Assembly: GCA_002104945.1 (NCBI GenBank)
Contig: MCFH01000007.1
Coordinates: 273,501-337,500 of the forward strand
DNA from: Piromyces finnis
Lineage: Eukaryota > Neocallimastigomycota > Neocallimastigomycetes > Neocallimastigales > Neocallimastigaceae
DNA: 64,000 nucleotides
Reading direction: 5' to 3'
In this document: in pieces, positions 39,859-52,000 of the stretch
Layout: each line of letters begins with the position of its first letter
Position numbering within the stretch: position 1 is the stretch's first letter
The notes under the pieces: generated by a model
Told to the model about the DNA's origin: nothing
What the model saw: only the letters and a program-made list of their open reading frames with translations
Database searches by the model: none
Made by a program: the position numbers and the translations under genes

Positions 39859-40747
39859 TTAATTTAATACCCCACAATCACTAATTATAACAGAGTTAAT
39901 TGGATTACCATCAATAGAACCGCATTTATCAATTATATCGAGAACATTTATACCTTCAATACATTTACCAAAAACAACATGTTTTCCAGAAATTTTTTTG
40001 TATTTTGAAGCATCATTGTTTAGAGTGATAAAAAATTGAGAAGTATTTGTATTTTTACCAGAATTTGCCATCACTAATAATCCTTTTTGGTCAATTGGAA
40101 TTTTAAGACCTTCTTTTTCATCGTTAAATTTTCCATTGTAAATAGAGTCACCACCAGAACCGTCAAAACGAGTTACATCACCACCTTGAGCAATAAAATC
40201 TTTAATAATTCTATGCATAGGTACTTGCTTATAAGTTAGGGGTTTATTTACCTTTTTTGAAATATAAGTACCTTCAATAATAGTTGTAAAGTTTTTACAT
40301 GTTTTTGGAGTAATTGAGAAATATAATTCGAATATCATTCTATGTCTTATTGTTTCTGGTTCATTAAATTGAATTGGACCCTTTATTATAATAATTTAAA
40401 AATGTATAATTCAGATTCATAATAATTTTTATTTAAAAGAATTTAATTAATATTAATTTTTTATACGTTAATTTTAATATTTATATTTAATGAATATTAT
40501 TATTTTTGGTTAAATATACCTTTGAATTCCATGCTGGATTTGATTCATATATAGATTTTGCAAGTTCTTTTTGTTCTTCATCTAATTTAGTTATATCTTC
40601 TGGCCAATAATAAACATTGGCATTTTCTTTGATGAATTCCGTTGCTACTTCATAAGCTTTTTTTTCTTCTTCATATTTTTTAATTGAACCAATGTCAAAG
40701 TCTAAAAAAATTCTAGAGTTTGAAATTTCATTTGATTTTGGTGGCAT
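39859..40747 (-). CDS. Cyclophilin-type peptidyl-prolyl isomerase
   Basis: Two exons (40520-40747 and 39859-40380) give 249 residues. Residues 1-76 are a helical, charged N-terminal extension (MPPKSNEISN..., YYWPEDITKLDEEQ). The cyclophilin domain follows, opening GPIQFNEPETIRHRMIFELY. Active-site landmarks are HRIIKDFIAQGGD, ANSGKNTNTSQFFI and GKHVVFGK. Relative to human cyclophilin A, the Met of the FMCQGGD-type block is replaced (DFIAQGGD), and the cyclosporin-contact Trp position is His. No signal peptide or targeting helix is obvious, so it is likely cytosolic or nuclear. It catalyses proline isomerisation in client proteins. Its start faces the TATDN3 gene across 340 bases. Confidence 0.9.
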
Positions 40748-41087
40748 CTTATTTTTTTTTTTTTATTATAAAAATGTTTATGATTAATTTTAAAAATTAT
40801 AAAATATATTATTAATAAATTTAACAAACCAATCAATAAAATTATTCATTTTACTTTTAAATTTAATTTATTTCATTTTTAAAATTAATTTAATTATCCT
40901 AAAAAAAAAACAACTAAATACCTATTCAAAATTGGTAAAAAAAATTATATATAAACTTATATGCATTAAAAATGTTTTTAAATAATGTAAAGTTGTTCAT
41001 ATAACTACTAAATGCTTAATATAACACTTTATTATAATTTTATTTTCATGTTTAAATAGATAAATAAAAAAAAAAAAAAATTTCAAA
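40748..41087. promoter_or_regulatory. Bidirectional promoter, cyclophilin / TATDN3
   Basis: A 340-base gap between divergent starts must hold both promoters. AT-rich with poly(T) and poly(A) immediately before each start. No specific site is recognised. Confidence 0.45.
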
Positions 41088-41999
41088 ATGATTACTTATT
41101 TTGATTGTCATGCACATATAAATTCACCTTCATTCTCAAAAGAAGCTATTTCAAATTTAATAAAGAAAGCTCAAGAAAAACATATAAAAGGAATTATATC
41201 AGTTACTGAGACGTATGAAGACTGTATTGATGTCTTAAATGTTGCTAAACAATATCCCAATATATTATTACCAGGACTTGGTCTACATCCTATTCAACCT
41301 TTAATTGACGAAAATGGAAAAAGACTTGATAAAGGTGGTCGTTCGAGCACATTGGATGAAGTATACCCAATATTAGACTTAATAAAAAAGCATAAAGAAG
41401 AAATTGTTTGTATTGGTGAAGTTGGTCTGGTAAATTAATAAAAAAATAAATAATTTATAAATATAAAAATTTTCGATATATTTATTATATAACATAATAT
41501 ATAAAAGGATTATTCACCCCAATTTCTTAAAAATGTTGAAGAGGAAAAAAAAATCCAAAAAGAAATATTTGAAAAACAAATTGATTTAGCTAATGAATAC
41601 AATATACCATTGAATGTTCATTCACGTTCTGCAGGACATTATGCTATTGAAACATTAATAAATAAAAATGCAAAAAATGTTTTATTACATGCATTTGATG
41701 GAAAATCAGGATATGTACTTAAAGGTCTTGAAGCAGGTTATTACTTTTCTATACCACCATCAATTAAACGTTCACCTCAAAAGCAAAAGCTTGTTAAAAT
41801 ATTACCATTAGATCGCATAATTTTAGAAACAGATTCACCAGCATTATCACATGAAAAAGGTGCTATTAATGAATCAAGTAATGTTATTATATCGTGTGAA
41901 GAAATCGCAAAAATTAAAGGAATCAGTGTTGAAGATGTTATGAAAATTACCTATGAAAATTCATTAAAATTATTCCCAAAATTAAAAAGTTTAATATAA
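41088..41999 (+). CDS. TatD-family metal-dependent hydrolase, TATDN3-like
   Basis: Two exons (41088-41429, 41508-41999) give 277 residues, the usual length. TIM-barrel metallohydrolase landmarks: FDCHAH near the start, GLGLHPIQP (about 66), the metal-binding Glu in GEVGL (about 110), NVHSRSAGH (about 148), LLHAFDG and ETDSPAL (about 222). GLGLHPIQ and VHSRSAG favour the TATDN3 branch over TatD/TATDN1. The TatD family are deoxyribonucleases/phosphoesterases; the exact substrate of the TATDN3 branch is not settled. All expected metal ligands are present, so it looks active. Confidence 0.9.
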
Positions 42000-42035
42000 T
42001 TAATATATAATATATAATATATAGTATTAGAGTGC

Positions 42036-42072
<37 letters not shown>

Positions 42073-42444
42073 CTATAATAAATAATAAATAATTTGAAGG
42101 AATTTTTCAAAGATAAAGCATCAATAGTTATATATATTATAATATTATATCTTTTATTCTATTGCTGAATTATAAATAAAAATTATCCATATCGAAATCT
42201 ATTATAAAGGTTTGATAATGGAAAAAATAAATTAATAATTTATAATTGATTAGTAAATTATATATTGTAAAAATAGATTTTAAAAATAAAATTCTAAATA
42301 ATAAAAATTAAAAAAAAAAAAAAAATATTTTTTAATAAAGTTTTTAACTTTTTTATTTTTAATTTATTTAATAAGCAGCAATAATATTTATACATGCTTT
42401 TTTAAAAGTTTAAAAAAAAATAATCCAAAAATAATAATAAAACA
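42000..42444. other. Spacer before the CotH kinase gene
   Basis: AT-rich, with long A-rich runs at 42038-42072. It lies between two genes on the same strand. No coding signal. Confidence 0.45.
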
Positions 42445-44023
42445 ATGAGGCTTTTGTATATATTACTGACATTGATATTATGTAATAAACCATCTTAAAT
42501 GGAAAAAACACTTTATTATTAATTATTACTATATTACTAACATATTTAATAAAATAAACTAATATATCTATATCTATATATTTATTTATTAACAAATTAA
42601 ATAAGTAATATCATATATAAAATGTAATTTTTTGGAAAATGCGAGACGTGCAAAACTTTTTAAATTAACCGATTTTAAAATTCCTAAAATATATCTTAAT
42701 ATGACAGAAAAGGTATTTGAAAAGCTAAAAAATTCAGCATTTTATGAAGATAATAAATATATAAAAGGTGTTCAAATGGATTTTGTTATTGATGGAAAAA
42801 AAACATATTCGTACTCATCAATTAAAATTAAAATTGGAGGTCAACATACTAAAACTGTTAGAAAACCAGGGTATAATATAATAATTCAAGATAAAAATGA
42901 ATCGTTACTTGGAAGAAAACATATTCGATTAAGGTCAGATATGCGTGATGCTTCTATGATAAGATCAAAATTAACATGTGATTTATTGAATCATCTTAGA
43001 TTACCTTCTATATCAGCGAATTACTGTCATTTATATATAAGAGGTGAATTCATGGGCTTATATATAATACAAGATATTTATAAACCATCTTGGATTAAGA
43101 GCTATTACAAAAACGTTATTCCCAATAAACTTGTTCTTTATCATTGTAAAGGTATTGGTTCTGACATGACAAGAAATAATATAAATACATGTATTAATTT
43201 AAGTGCAAAATCATCATTTAATCCTTTAAAAAAGTTTTTAAAATCAATAGAAAATGCAAACACAAGAGCTGATGTAGAATCATTTATGGATGTTGATGAA
43301 TTTATTAAAGTATGGATTATTGAATGGTTAATTGGTTCATGGGACCATATGCTTCAATCTGGAAAAAACTATTATTTATATTTGCAAAACAATGGAAAAT
43401 GGCAAATTTTGATATATGATTTTGATTCTACTTTTGGTCAATTTTTACCAAAAGATTATGTATTACCAGAAGATGATGGTGTACTCAAAAAAGAAAAAAT
43501 TTCAAAGAATATAAAAAACAATATAAAAGACAATGAATTTAATAATACAGATGAAAATATAAATAAATGGCAATATGAGAAAAAAGAATTATCACCTGTT
43601 GTTATAGGACCATATATGAATGAATTGAGTAGTTCTTATGATTTTACAGACTGGTATGTTAATCGTACAATTGTTGATATTCTAGTTAAAAACGATGAAG
43701 AATCATTTTTAAAGAATTTAGTTGAAATTATCGAAAATGGTTTTAATCCGAAATTTTTATTTCCAAGAATTGATGAAATTAGAGAGTGGCTTGATCCATA
43801 TATTAAAGAAGACCGTACAGAGGTTAATGGACAATTACCAGGTCGTATTAATGTTCACGGAAAAGGACTTGATTTTACATATGAAGATTTTAAAGAATCG
43901 GATTACACTACTATTAATAGTGGTGTTGGTATTAAAAAATGGATTCAAGATAGATATGATTTTGTATGTCAGCATTATAACATTACTAAAACAAACTATT
44001 CAAATAACAAAAAAAATGATTAA
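42445..44023 (+). CDS. Secreted CotH-type kinase
   Basis: Two exons (42445-42481, 42606-44023) give 484 residues. The short first exon joins in phase to complete a signal peptide, MRLLYILLTLILLISYIKC. Without this splice the protein would have no start Met, because the long ORF opens without ATG. CotH landmarks: KIKIGGQHTK, HIRLRSDMRDASMIRSKL, LYIRGEFMGLYIIQD, IEWLIGSWDHM, NYYLYL and IYDFDSTFGQ, the last with the metal-binding Asp residues typical of this FAM20-like fold. The family phosphorylates secreted proteins. In anaerobic fungi CotH domains are common among secreted and cellulosome-associated proteins. This one has no dockerin or CBM and ends in a plain C-terminal segment. Confidence 0.88.
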
Positions 44024-44713
44024 AATACTTTAGAATTGATAATTTAAGTAATAATATTAATAATAATTTTATTTGTAAAAACTATATTGATTTATCTTAT
44101 CGTCATGTTTTTTATAATTTCTATTTCTAGTTTATAAATATAATAAAAATGTATTAATTTAATATTTCATTATAATTAAAAAGAAAAAAAACTTTTTATT
44201 ATAAACTTTCATTTATATATAAATATAACTTAATCTTTATTTCCTTTCTTTTTTATTGTTGTTGTTTTGTTGTTATTATTATTGTAATTAATGATTAAAG
44301 TTTTTAAACTTTAAAAAATTATACATAAAAAGTAAATAGCAAACATTATTGTTAAAAGTTAATAAAAAAGAAATAAATATATAACAAATAAAAGACACCG
44401 AAAATTAAATATTTCAACATAAAATATATAAATTAATAAGGAAAATGAAATTTAATTGACAAAAAGAATATTTATTATACATCTTTTTTTGTTTTTGTTT
44501 TTGTTTTTTATTTTACAGGATAGAATCAAATATTAAAAAATTATATTATTTTAATAAATGAATAAATGATATAGAAAATTTTAATTAAAAAAGTTTAAAA
44601 TTTTTAATTTTTCGTTAAAAATAAAAAAGCTATAAAATCAATATAAATATCAAAATAATAGCATTATTAATAATAAAAAGTTAATAAAATTAGAATAAAT
44701 TTAATTTTATAAA
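44024..44713. other. Spacer upstream of RIC8
   Basis: 690 bases with no coding signal. Pyrimidine-rich patches occur at 44236-44280 and 44484-44512. Likely RIC8 promoter at the right end. Confidence 0.45.
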
Positions 44714-45327
44714 ATGATGAAAGTAGCTGTGGAAGAAGATATCTCCATTGTAATTTTATTTTTCTTTTGTTTTATAATATTCCCTTTAACATGTTTTTTG
44801 TCATTATATATTCATTATAAATAACATTATTTTATTTATTATAATTAAATAATATATTAATTATTTAATAATTAAAAATTAGTTCGATAAATTTATTGAT
44901 GTCAATATAAGAAAAGAAGAAGAAGTTAAAAAACAATTAACAGAATTTTTCAATCAATTTCAAAATATCCTTTTCATAAATATAAATATTTTAAATATTT
45001 AATTTTATTGAATTATATAAAAAGACTTTAAAAGTTAAATTTAATATAATTTCTTGTTATGAAATATATATAAGTATTTAAGAAATTGAATTTTTATAAT
45101 TCTTAACTTGAAAAAATACATAGCTCAACATTTATTGGACCAGATGTTTCTTATGGCTCAAAGAATGCATTTGTAGATTCTTTAATAAACTGTTTATATT
45201 CTTGTATTCATGAAGACCTAGAATGGGGCGATGAGAGTACATATTTTATTTTATTTTACTTTATTTAAAATATATATAATAAAAGTATTTTTTTTTTTAA
45301 TTATCTATTAAAATATCCCACTTTTCC

Positions 45328-45359
<32 letters not shown>

Positions 45360-46646
45360 ATAAATAAAAATTGGAATTTAAATAGCTAAATTTCTTGCAT
45401 TACAAGCATTAAGGATTTTATGCCGTGAACCTGAAGGTTGTGAAGAAGTAATATCTTCATCTGTATGTAATTAAATTTTGGTTAATTATTATAAATATAT
45501 AATAATTTGAAGTATTTTATAATAGATAGAGTAAAAGTATATAATTTATATAATTTATACATAATTTATAAATTTACTTTTATTATTTTATTTATATATA
45601 TATTAAAATTTAAATATCATTTCTTTTACAAATATTATTAATATAAGGGTATTACATTATTAATGGAATATTCAGGCTTAAAATCTGTTGGTAAAGGTAA
45701 AAAAGATGAAGATGATATAGAACCAACTACAGAATTCAATAAAATCATTATTGAAGCAATGAAATGTTTAGCTAATGCTCTATTACAAAACCGTCAATCT
45801 CAAGAATTTTTCGACTCTAATAATGGAATAAAGTCTTTACTCGTTAACTTAAAAGTAAGAAAAAAAAATAAAAATTAGAATAAATAAATATATACATCAA
45901 TCTTCTTATACTATTATATTTAAGAAGTTCTGTTAATATTTTTACTATAATATAAATAGGAAGTTAAAAACAAATCATTGCAAGCCCAATTTTTAATATT
46001 AAGATTGATTTTCCTATCAACCATCTATCAAGAAACTACTAGCACAATTATGGATGAATACAATGTTATAGAGGATTTAATAGATGTAATAATTTTTTTA
46101 GAGTTTATATTTTTTGAAATTTCTCTAATTATAATAATAAAATTAAAATAAATCAAACTAAAATTCTTTATGCAATTTTATTTTCATATAAAAGCTTTTC
46201 CAACCAATTTTAGAAAATATTTCAGAATCATCAAAAACGTTTTCAACAACAATTTTACCAGGAGAAATTTCATATTCTATTGTAATTAGTGAAATTTTGA
46301 AAGTTTTATTTAATATGATGATTAATGAAAAAAAAAATGGAAATGATATTCAATTATCCTCTATCATTACTGTTGATGAAGAAATTGCAAAGAAATATCA
46401 AAGGTAAAAAAAAATTATAATATTAGATTATTTTGTAAAATGAAAATAACAAAATAGAAAAAAATTATATATTTATATTTATATTCATATTATTACTATT
46501 ACTATTACTATTACTATTACTATTACTATTACTATTACTATTACTATTACTATTACTATTACTATTACTATTACTATTACTATTACTATTACTATTACTA
46601 TTACTATTACTATTACTATTACTATTACTATTACTATTACTATTAC

Positions 46647-46714
<68 letters not shown>

Positions 46715-47759
46715 AAATATAAAAAGATTTATACCATTAATTGTTCAATACTTTGTTAAATCCGATTTGCCAAATCAACCATTATCACCACCATACACCC
46801 ATGCTATACACGCTTTAATGAATTTCCCTGTTAAAGGATTTGAATGTTTCTTTTTCCCCAATGAAGATTACTCAATTATCAATGTTTTAAGTGAAATATT
46901 AGAAATTTCTGTAAAACAATCTAATATTAGTCATAGTATGGAAAATGATGAAGCTGTAAATATTAACGGTATACCAGCAGATTCTATTCTTCCACCACTA
47001 ATTATTTTAATGACCAACCTTGTGTCTGATGATACTCAAGCTAGATCTATATTAAAAGAAAGAATATTACCATCTGAATTGTAAGTTCAATTATTTTTCT
47101 TTTTAAAAAAAATATAATATTATTAATATTAGTTGTTCATATATTAATATATTAATTTATCAATATAAATCATTTAACGAAACAGTGATAGATCAAAACC
47201 ATTAAATGTTGGTGAGAATATTAGAGCCTGCCTCATTAGATTAATGACTAATACTCTTCTAGGAAATTCCAGAGAAACCATTTCAACATTATTATATACT
47301 CTTTGTGATAGTAATGGTAAATTAATAAAATATTTATTATATATTTTCTGTCTTAATATATTTTAAATAATTTTTTTCAAATCTTTAATTATTTAATTTG
47401 ATAATCATTACATTAATTAAAATTATAATATTATATATTATTACTATCATTAAGCCAATAAATTTGTTAATCAAGTCGGCTATGGTAATGCTATTGGATA
47501 TTTAGTTAATCATCAATTAATGGGTGAATTAAATAATAGTGTTGATGAAAATGCTCCTGAAAATGAAAATATCAATCCAATAACAGGTCAAGTTGAAGAG
47601 GAGCAAAAGGAAGATCCGTTTAAGGATATGACTGATGAAGAAAAGGAAAGAGAAGCTGAAAGATTATTTGTATTATTTGATAGATTAAATAAAACTGGTA
47701 TTATAAAAGTTATGCCTAGACCAGCGGATGCTGATAATATTGTAAACGATTTAGATTAA
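44714..47759 (+). CDS. RIC8: RIC8/synembryn, G-alpha exchange factor and chaperone
   Basis: Ten exons give 547 residues: 44714-44749, 44883-44964, 45120-45236, 45386-45462, 45648-45854, 45960-46085, 46195-46403, 46727-47080, 47186-47316, 47455-47759. The protein is an armadillo/HEAT-like helical repeat. Diagnostic blocks are KFLALQALRILCREPEG, IIIEAMKCLANALLQN, IRACLIRLMTN, VNQVGYGNAIGYL, INPITGQ and MTDEEKEREAERLFVLFDRL near the C-terminus. RIC8 folds nascent G-alpha subunits and catalyses their nucleotide exchange in the cytosol. The exon 2-3 junction uses a non-GT-AG intron with U12-type signals (44965-45119). The neighbouring exons keep phase only with that splice. The intron before exon 8 holds a long microsatellite. 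Confidence 0.9.
44965..45119 (+). other. Putative U12-type AT-AC intron in RIC8
   Basis: A 155-base intron begins ATATCCTTTT, a perfect match to the U12 AT-AC donor, and ends AC at 45118-45119. A TTCTTAAC element at 45100-45107 sits 13 bases from the end, close to the U12 branch-point consensus. Removing it joins codon phase 1 to phase 1 (a + at = Asn) and continues QNSSTFIGPD. Without it the frame hits a stop within 15 codons. No GT donor lies between the last coding codons and that stop. Confidence 0.85.
46489..46710 (+). repeat. (TTACTA)n-(TTA)n microsatellite in RIC8 intron
   Basis: About 27 near-perfect hexamer units run to about 46648, followed by about 20 ATT units to the end of the intron. 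It fills most of the intron before exon 8 and stops about 16 bases before the acceptor. Confidence 0.92.
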
Positions 47760-48354
47760 ATAAGTAATTTAAAAATTAAAAAAAAATTTAACAACTTAAT
47801 TTTAATATTTATATAATAAGAAATAAAATTTTGGAAAATATAAAATAATAGAATTGCCATAAATGATGGCAAAAATATAAAAATATAAATATACATATAT
47901 AATAAATATAATAAAACAAAATAAAAATAAGATAGCATGAACAAAATTATTATTTTAACTTTGTAATTACTAATAGTATTAATAGCAACTCTCTTTATAA
48001 TGTTTATAAAAAATAATAATATTATAAAATAATATTTTATAATGCTATTAATTTATATGTTATCCAAATTTAGTAATAAAAGCTTTTAAAAAAATAAAAC
48101 TACAAAAATTAAACAATTATTTAATTATATTTATTACACCTTTTTTTTTTAAAGTTAATATTTATATACATACATACACATTATGTATATATATAAATAA
48201 ATTTATTGCATATTAATTATTGTTATTATTATTAATGTTATAAGAAGTTATATAATTAAATATATTTATTAAATTGTTAAAAATTAATAAAAAAAATATC
48301 TCTAAAATAAACATTATGAATGTATTATTTAACGAAATGTATATTATGATTTGA
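47760..48354. other. Convergent spacer, RIC8 / P4-ATPase
   Basis: Facing 3' ends of the two genes. AT-rich; a CATA-type run (ATACATACATACACAT) lies near 48167-48182. No gene. Confidence 0.5.
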
Positions 48355-48972
48355 TTATAGACCTGTTGGCTTCTTTTTAGTAGTATCATAAACTCTAATA
48401 AGATTAGCTTGTCCGGATTCATTTTGAGAGAAAGCAAATCCTCTACTTTTTCTCATATGATTAATCATACTAATTTTACCAACAGCCTTTTGATACCAAC
48501 TTTGGTTAATACTATAATCATCTATATTTAATTTTTGCATTTCCTGAATAATATGCTTGTCATTGGTGAAATATTCTCTTGTCATGCTTTTAAATTTTTT
48601 TAAAAAAAAAATTTAGATATATTAATAATTTGAGATTTATACATTTCAATAATAATATAAATATATTAATGATTTCAACATACAATTTCCATAGATAATC
48701 TCTTAAAATGCAAACAACTGGAATAATAATAATTGTTAACCAAAAAACCATAATTGAATATATCTTATTTCCTATTCCATCCAATTCTGGTGATAACTTA
48801 ATAAGTGGTCCTATATAACAATAAATCGGAAGCAATATAACCCAAAGAACATATGAACCTACAACAGCTAAAGTCGTGTATTTATTCCATTTACTTTTTT
48901 ATTAAAAAATAATTGATTTAATTAATAATAACATTTTTTTTAAAAAAAATGTTGTATAAAAACTCAAAAAAA

Positions 48973-49023
<51 letters not shown>

Positions 49024-52000
49024 TCAATTGATAAACCAGCTTTAAGTAATACGGTTCCTAATACACATGTAAATAATGTAGCACCTAGCATCCAATGATT
49101 TCCAATGTTACCGTTTTTATCAATTTGCGATTCATACCATATGTTTTTAATCATCCAATATAATATCTATAAAAGAAATATAATAACACAATATATAATA
49201 ATAATAATTTTATATATAAATAATTAAATTTTATCTTTAATATTATTCTTAGAAAACATTGACTATAGAAAATAGATAATCATTACCAATGAATGATATA
49301 ATCCAATAATAGTCCATGAAACAAATCTACTAATGTTGAATTTTTTTGCTAGGAAGCCTTCTTTGTATATATTTGGATATTTATTTAAGTACATAGCATT
49401 GATGAATTGATCGAAAAATCCCATAACAATTGGTGGAAATACTGTAAATAGTACATTGTATGATGTTAAAGTCCATGATTCGTATATAGTCTAATGGCAT
49501 TATATATGATACAATTTTAATAATATATATAAATCTATGTTAATTTTAATTTAAAATATGCATACTTGTCCTGAAAACCCGTTATTAAATGCAAACTATT
49601 AAAATACAAAAATATAAAAATAATTTATTAGTTTTTTGAATTGATATTTCAATCAAAAATAATAATTAAGAGTAAATACCCAAAATTGCGTTAAATATAA
49701 TGTTAGATTTTTATAAAATGAATACAAAATAAGTTTTGATAATCTACTATAAGCCCATGAACCATGAATAAGTAATAATTTATTTAAAAATCTAAATTGA
49801 GATATAGAAAAATCAGCTGCTCTTGCTGCTTGAAGACCTTCCATTCCATTAATACCAACACCTATTATAATATTTAAAAACATTGTTATTAAAAAGGTCA
49901 TTGTTTATTTTATTATAAATTACATACCAACATGTGCAGCTTGAATCATACTAACATCATTAGCTCCATCACCAATAGCTAATGTAATTGCATCAATGTT
50001 ATTTTTTACAAGTTTTACTACAAGGGATTTTTGAAGAGGACTTACACGACAGCATATAACAGATTGACACAAAGTAGCTAATTCCAAGAATTTAATTTTA
50101 TTATCATCTTTTAATGCATATTCTAATGTTTTACCATCTATTACAAGACCCATTGGCTATATTAATTAACAATTTTAATAATAATTTGAAATCATTAATA
50201 ACTAAATAGATAATAAAATTATGAAATATTAAATATTACATATTTTATATTATTCATTATTTATTATTTATGTAAATAAATACTTACAGGAATAAAATTC
50301 CGACGAATATCTTCATTTTTACCCATCCATTTATTTTTGAAAGTAATTTTTGGAGGAAATTTAAATTCAGAATAATGTTTAGGTAGCTTTTGCTTTACAT
50401 TTCTTAAATGTTCATCAATGAATTGTGATAGACCTTCGGATGTTCCTTTAATTTCTTCTTCATCAAATATGATCAAATCCATATCATTATTAATTAATTT
50501 GCAAGATAAACCTATATTAACAGCTGTCTCTTGTTTATCACCAGTTAGAATCCAGATTTTTATACCTGCCTATATTAATAAATTTTTTTTAGTTTTTATA
50601 TTATTAAAATATATTTATTGTTATTTTAAACTTACTTGGGTTAATGTTGTAATTGTTTCTGGAATACCATCCTGTAATTTATCTTCAATTGCTGTTGCAC
50701 CTAACAAGAATAAATCTTTTTCAATTAATTCAGCAGCTTTCATTAACTTAATAATGATAATTGATTAATATAATTTAAATAAAATATTTATTAAAAGTTT
50801 ATTATAGATTGTATTATTATTATAGTAAAATTACTTCTTCTTCTCTATTATTTAAAGTAGTGGATGCTTCATCATATATTTTTGACCATGACATATATTC
50901 TTCTGAGGATATAGTTCTAGTTGCTAAACATAGAGTTCTTAAACCTTCTGATGCATATTCCTTTGTTATTGGTTGTTGTATTAATTTTAATATATAAAAT
51001 GATTGATTAGTTATATCGAAATATAATAATTTTTTTTAAAATACCAAATAAATGTATAATTCATGTATATACTTCAAGATGCTCGATGGTGGAATCCATA
51101 TATATATTTCCATTTTCTGCAAGTCTTTCAAAAATCACAGTATCTGCACCTTTAGTAAAGATCTTAATTTCACCATTTGGACATCTCACTATAGTACTCA
51201 TTCTTTTTCTTGTACTATTAAATTCACAAATATTTAAAATTTCATATTCAAGATCTTTACCATTTACTCTTACTATTATTGAGTGAGGTTTTCTAGTCTG
51301 TAATAAAGTTTATTGATAATTTTGTAATTATTTTTATTTTTAGTATATTATTTTAATTAATAATATATTATAAATAATTAAAAAAAAATAACATACTATA
51401 AATTGAAAATCAAATAAAATGGCACCCTTAACTAAAGCACCTTCATCTGGTGATGAAGCCTGATAATTATAAACTAATTTCAATATAAATATATTATATT
51501 ATATTATTAGAAATTTATTATTTTTATTTTTGCTTTAAACAATCTATTTATGAAAATAAAAACCTGTTGGATTTTTTTCGTCTTGTTCAGGAATAACAGT
51601 ATGGCATACAGATAACAGAGTAACAAATTGATATATTGAATCATTAAAATGTGCTTCTTTAAGGTCATTCTTTAGTTTATCGAAACTTTTCTATTAATTT
51701 TCAAATATGATAATATTAATACTATTTAACAATATAAAACTAAATATTAATATTTATTCAATTATTTAATTTGTACCTCATTCAAAGATATATCATTTTT
51801 GTTTTTTTTTTTTGAATATTTCTGTCCAGCTATACTACATTTTTGAAATTCCATAATATTACATGTTAGAGTACCTGTTTTATCTGAAAAGATATATTCT
51901 ACTTGACCTAATTCTTCTACTAATGAACTAGTTCTACATTGAGCTGCAGTATCTGAAATCTCATAGTACATATCTAAATCATTATTTATTAAAATAGAAA

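Noticed and set aside
44883-45130. A conventional GT-AG splice for the RIC8 exon 2-3 junction
   Set aside because: No GT lies between the last clear codons and the in-frame stop. Upstream GTs (as in GAAGTTAAAA) with the nearby ATAG acceptor would put the next exon out of the frame that continues into KFLALQALRIL.
46489-46710. Possible CRISPR-like array
   Set aside because: It is a simple hexamer/trimer microsatellite without spacers, in a eukaryotic intron.
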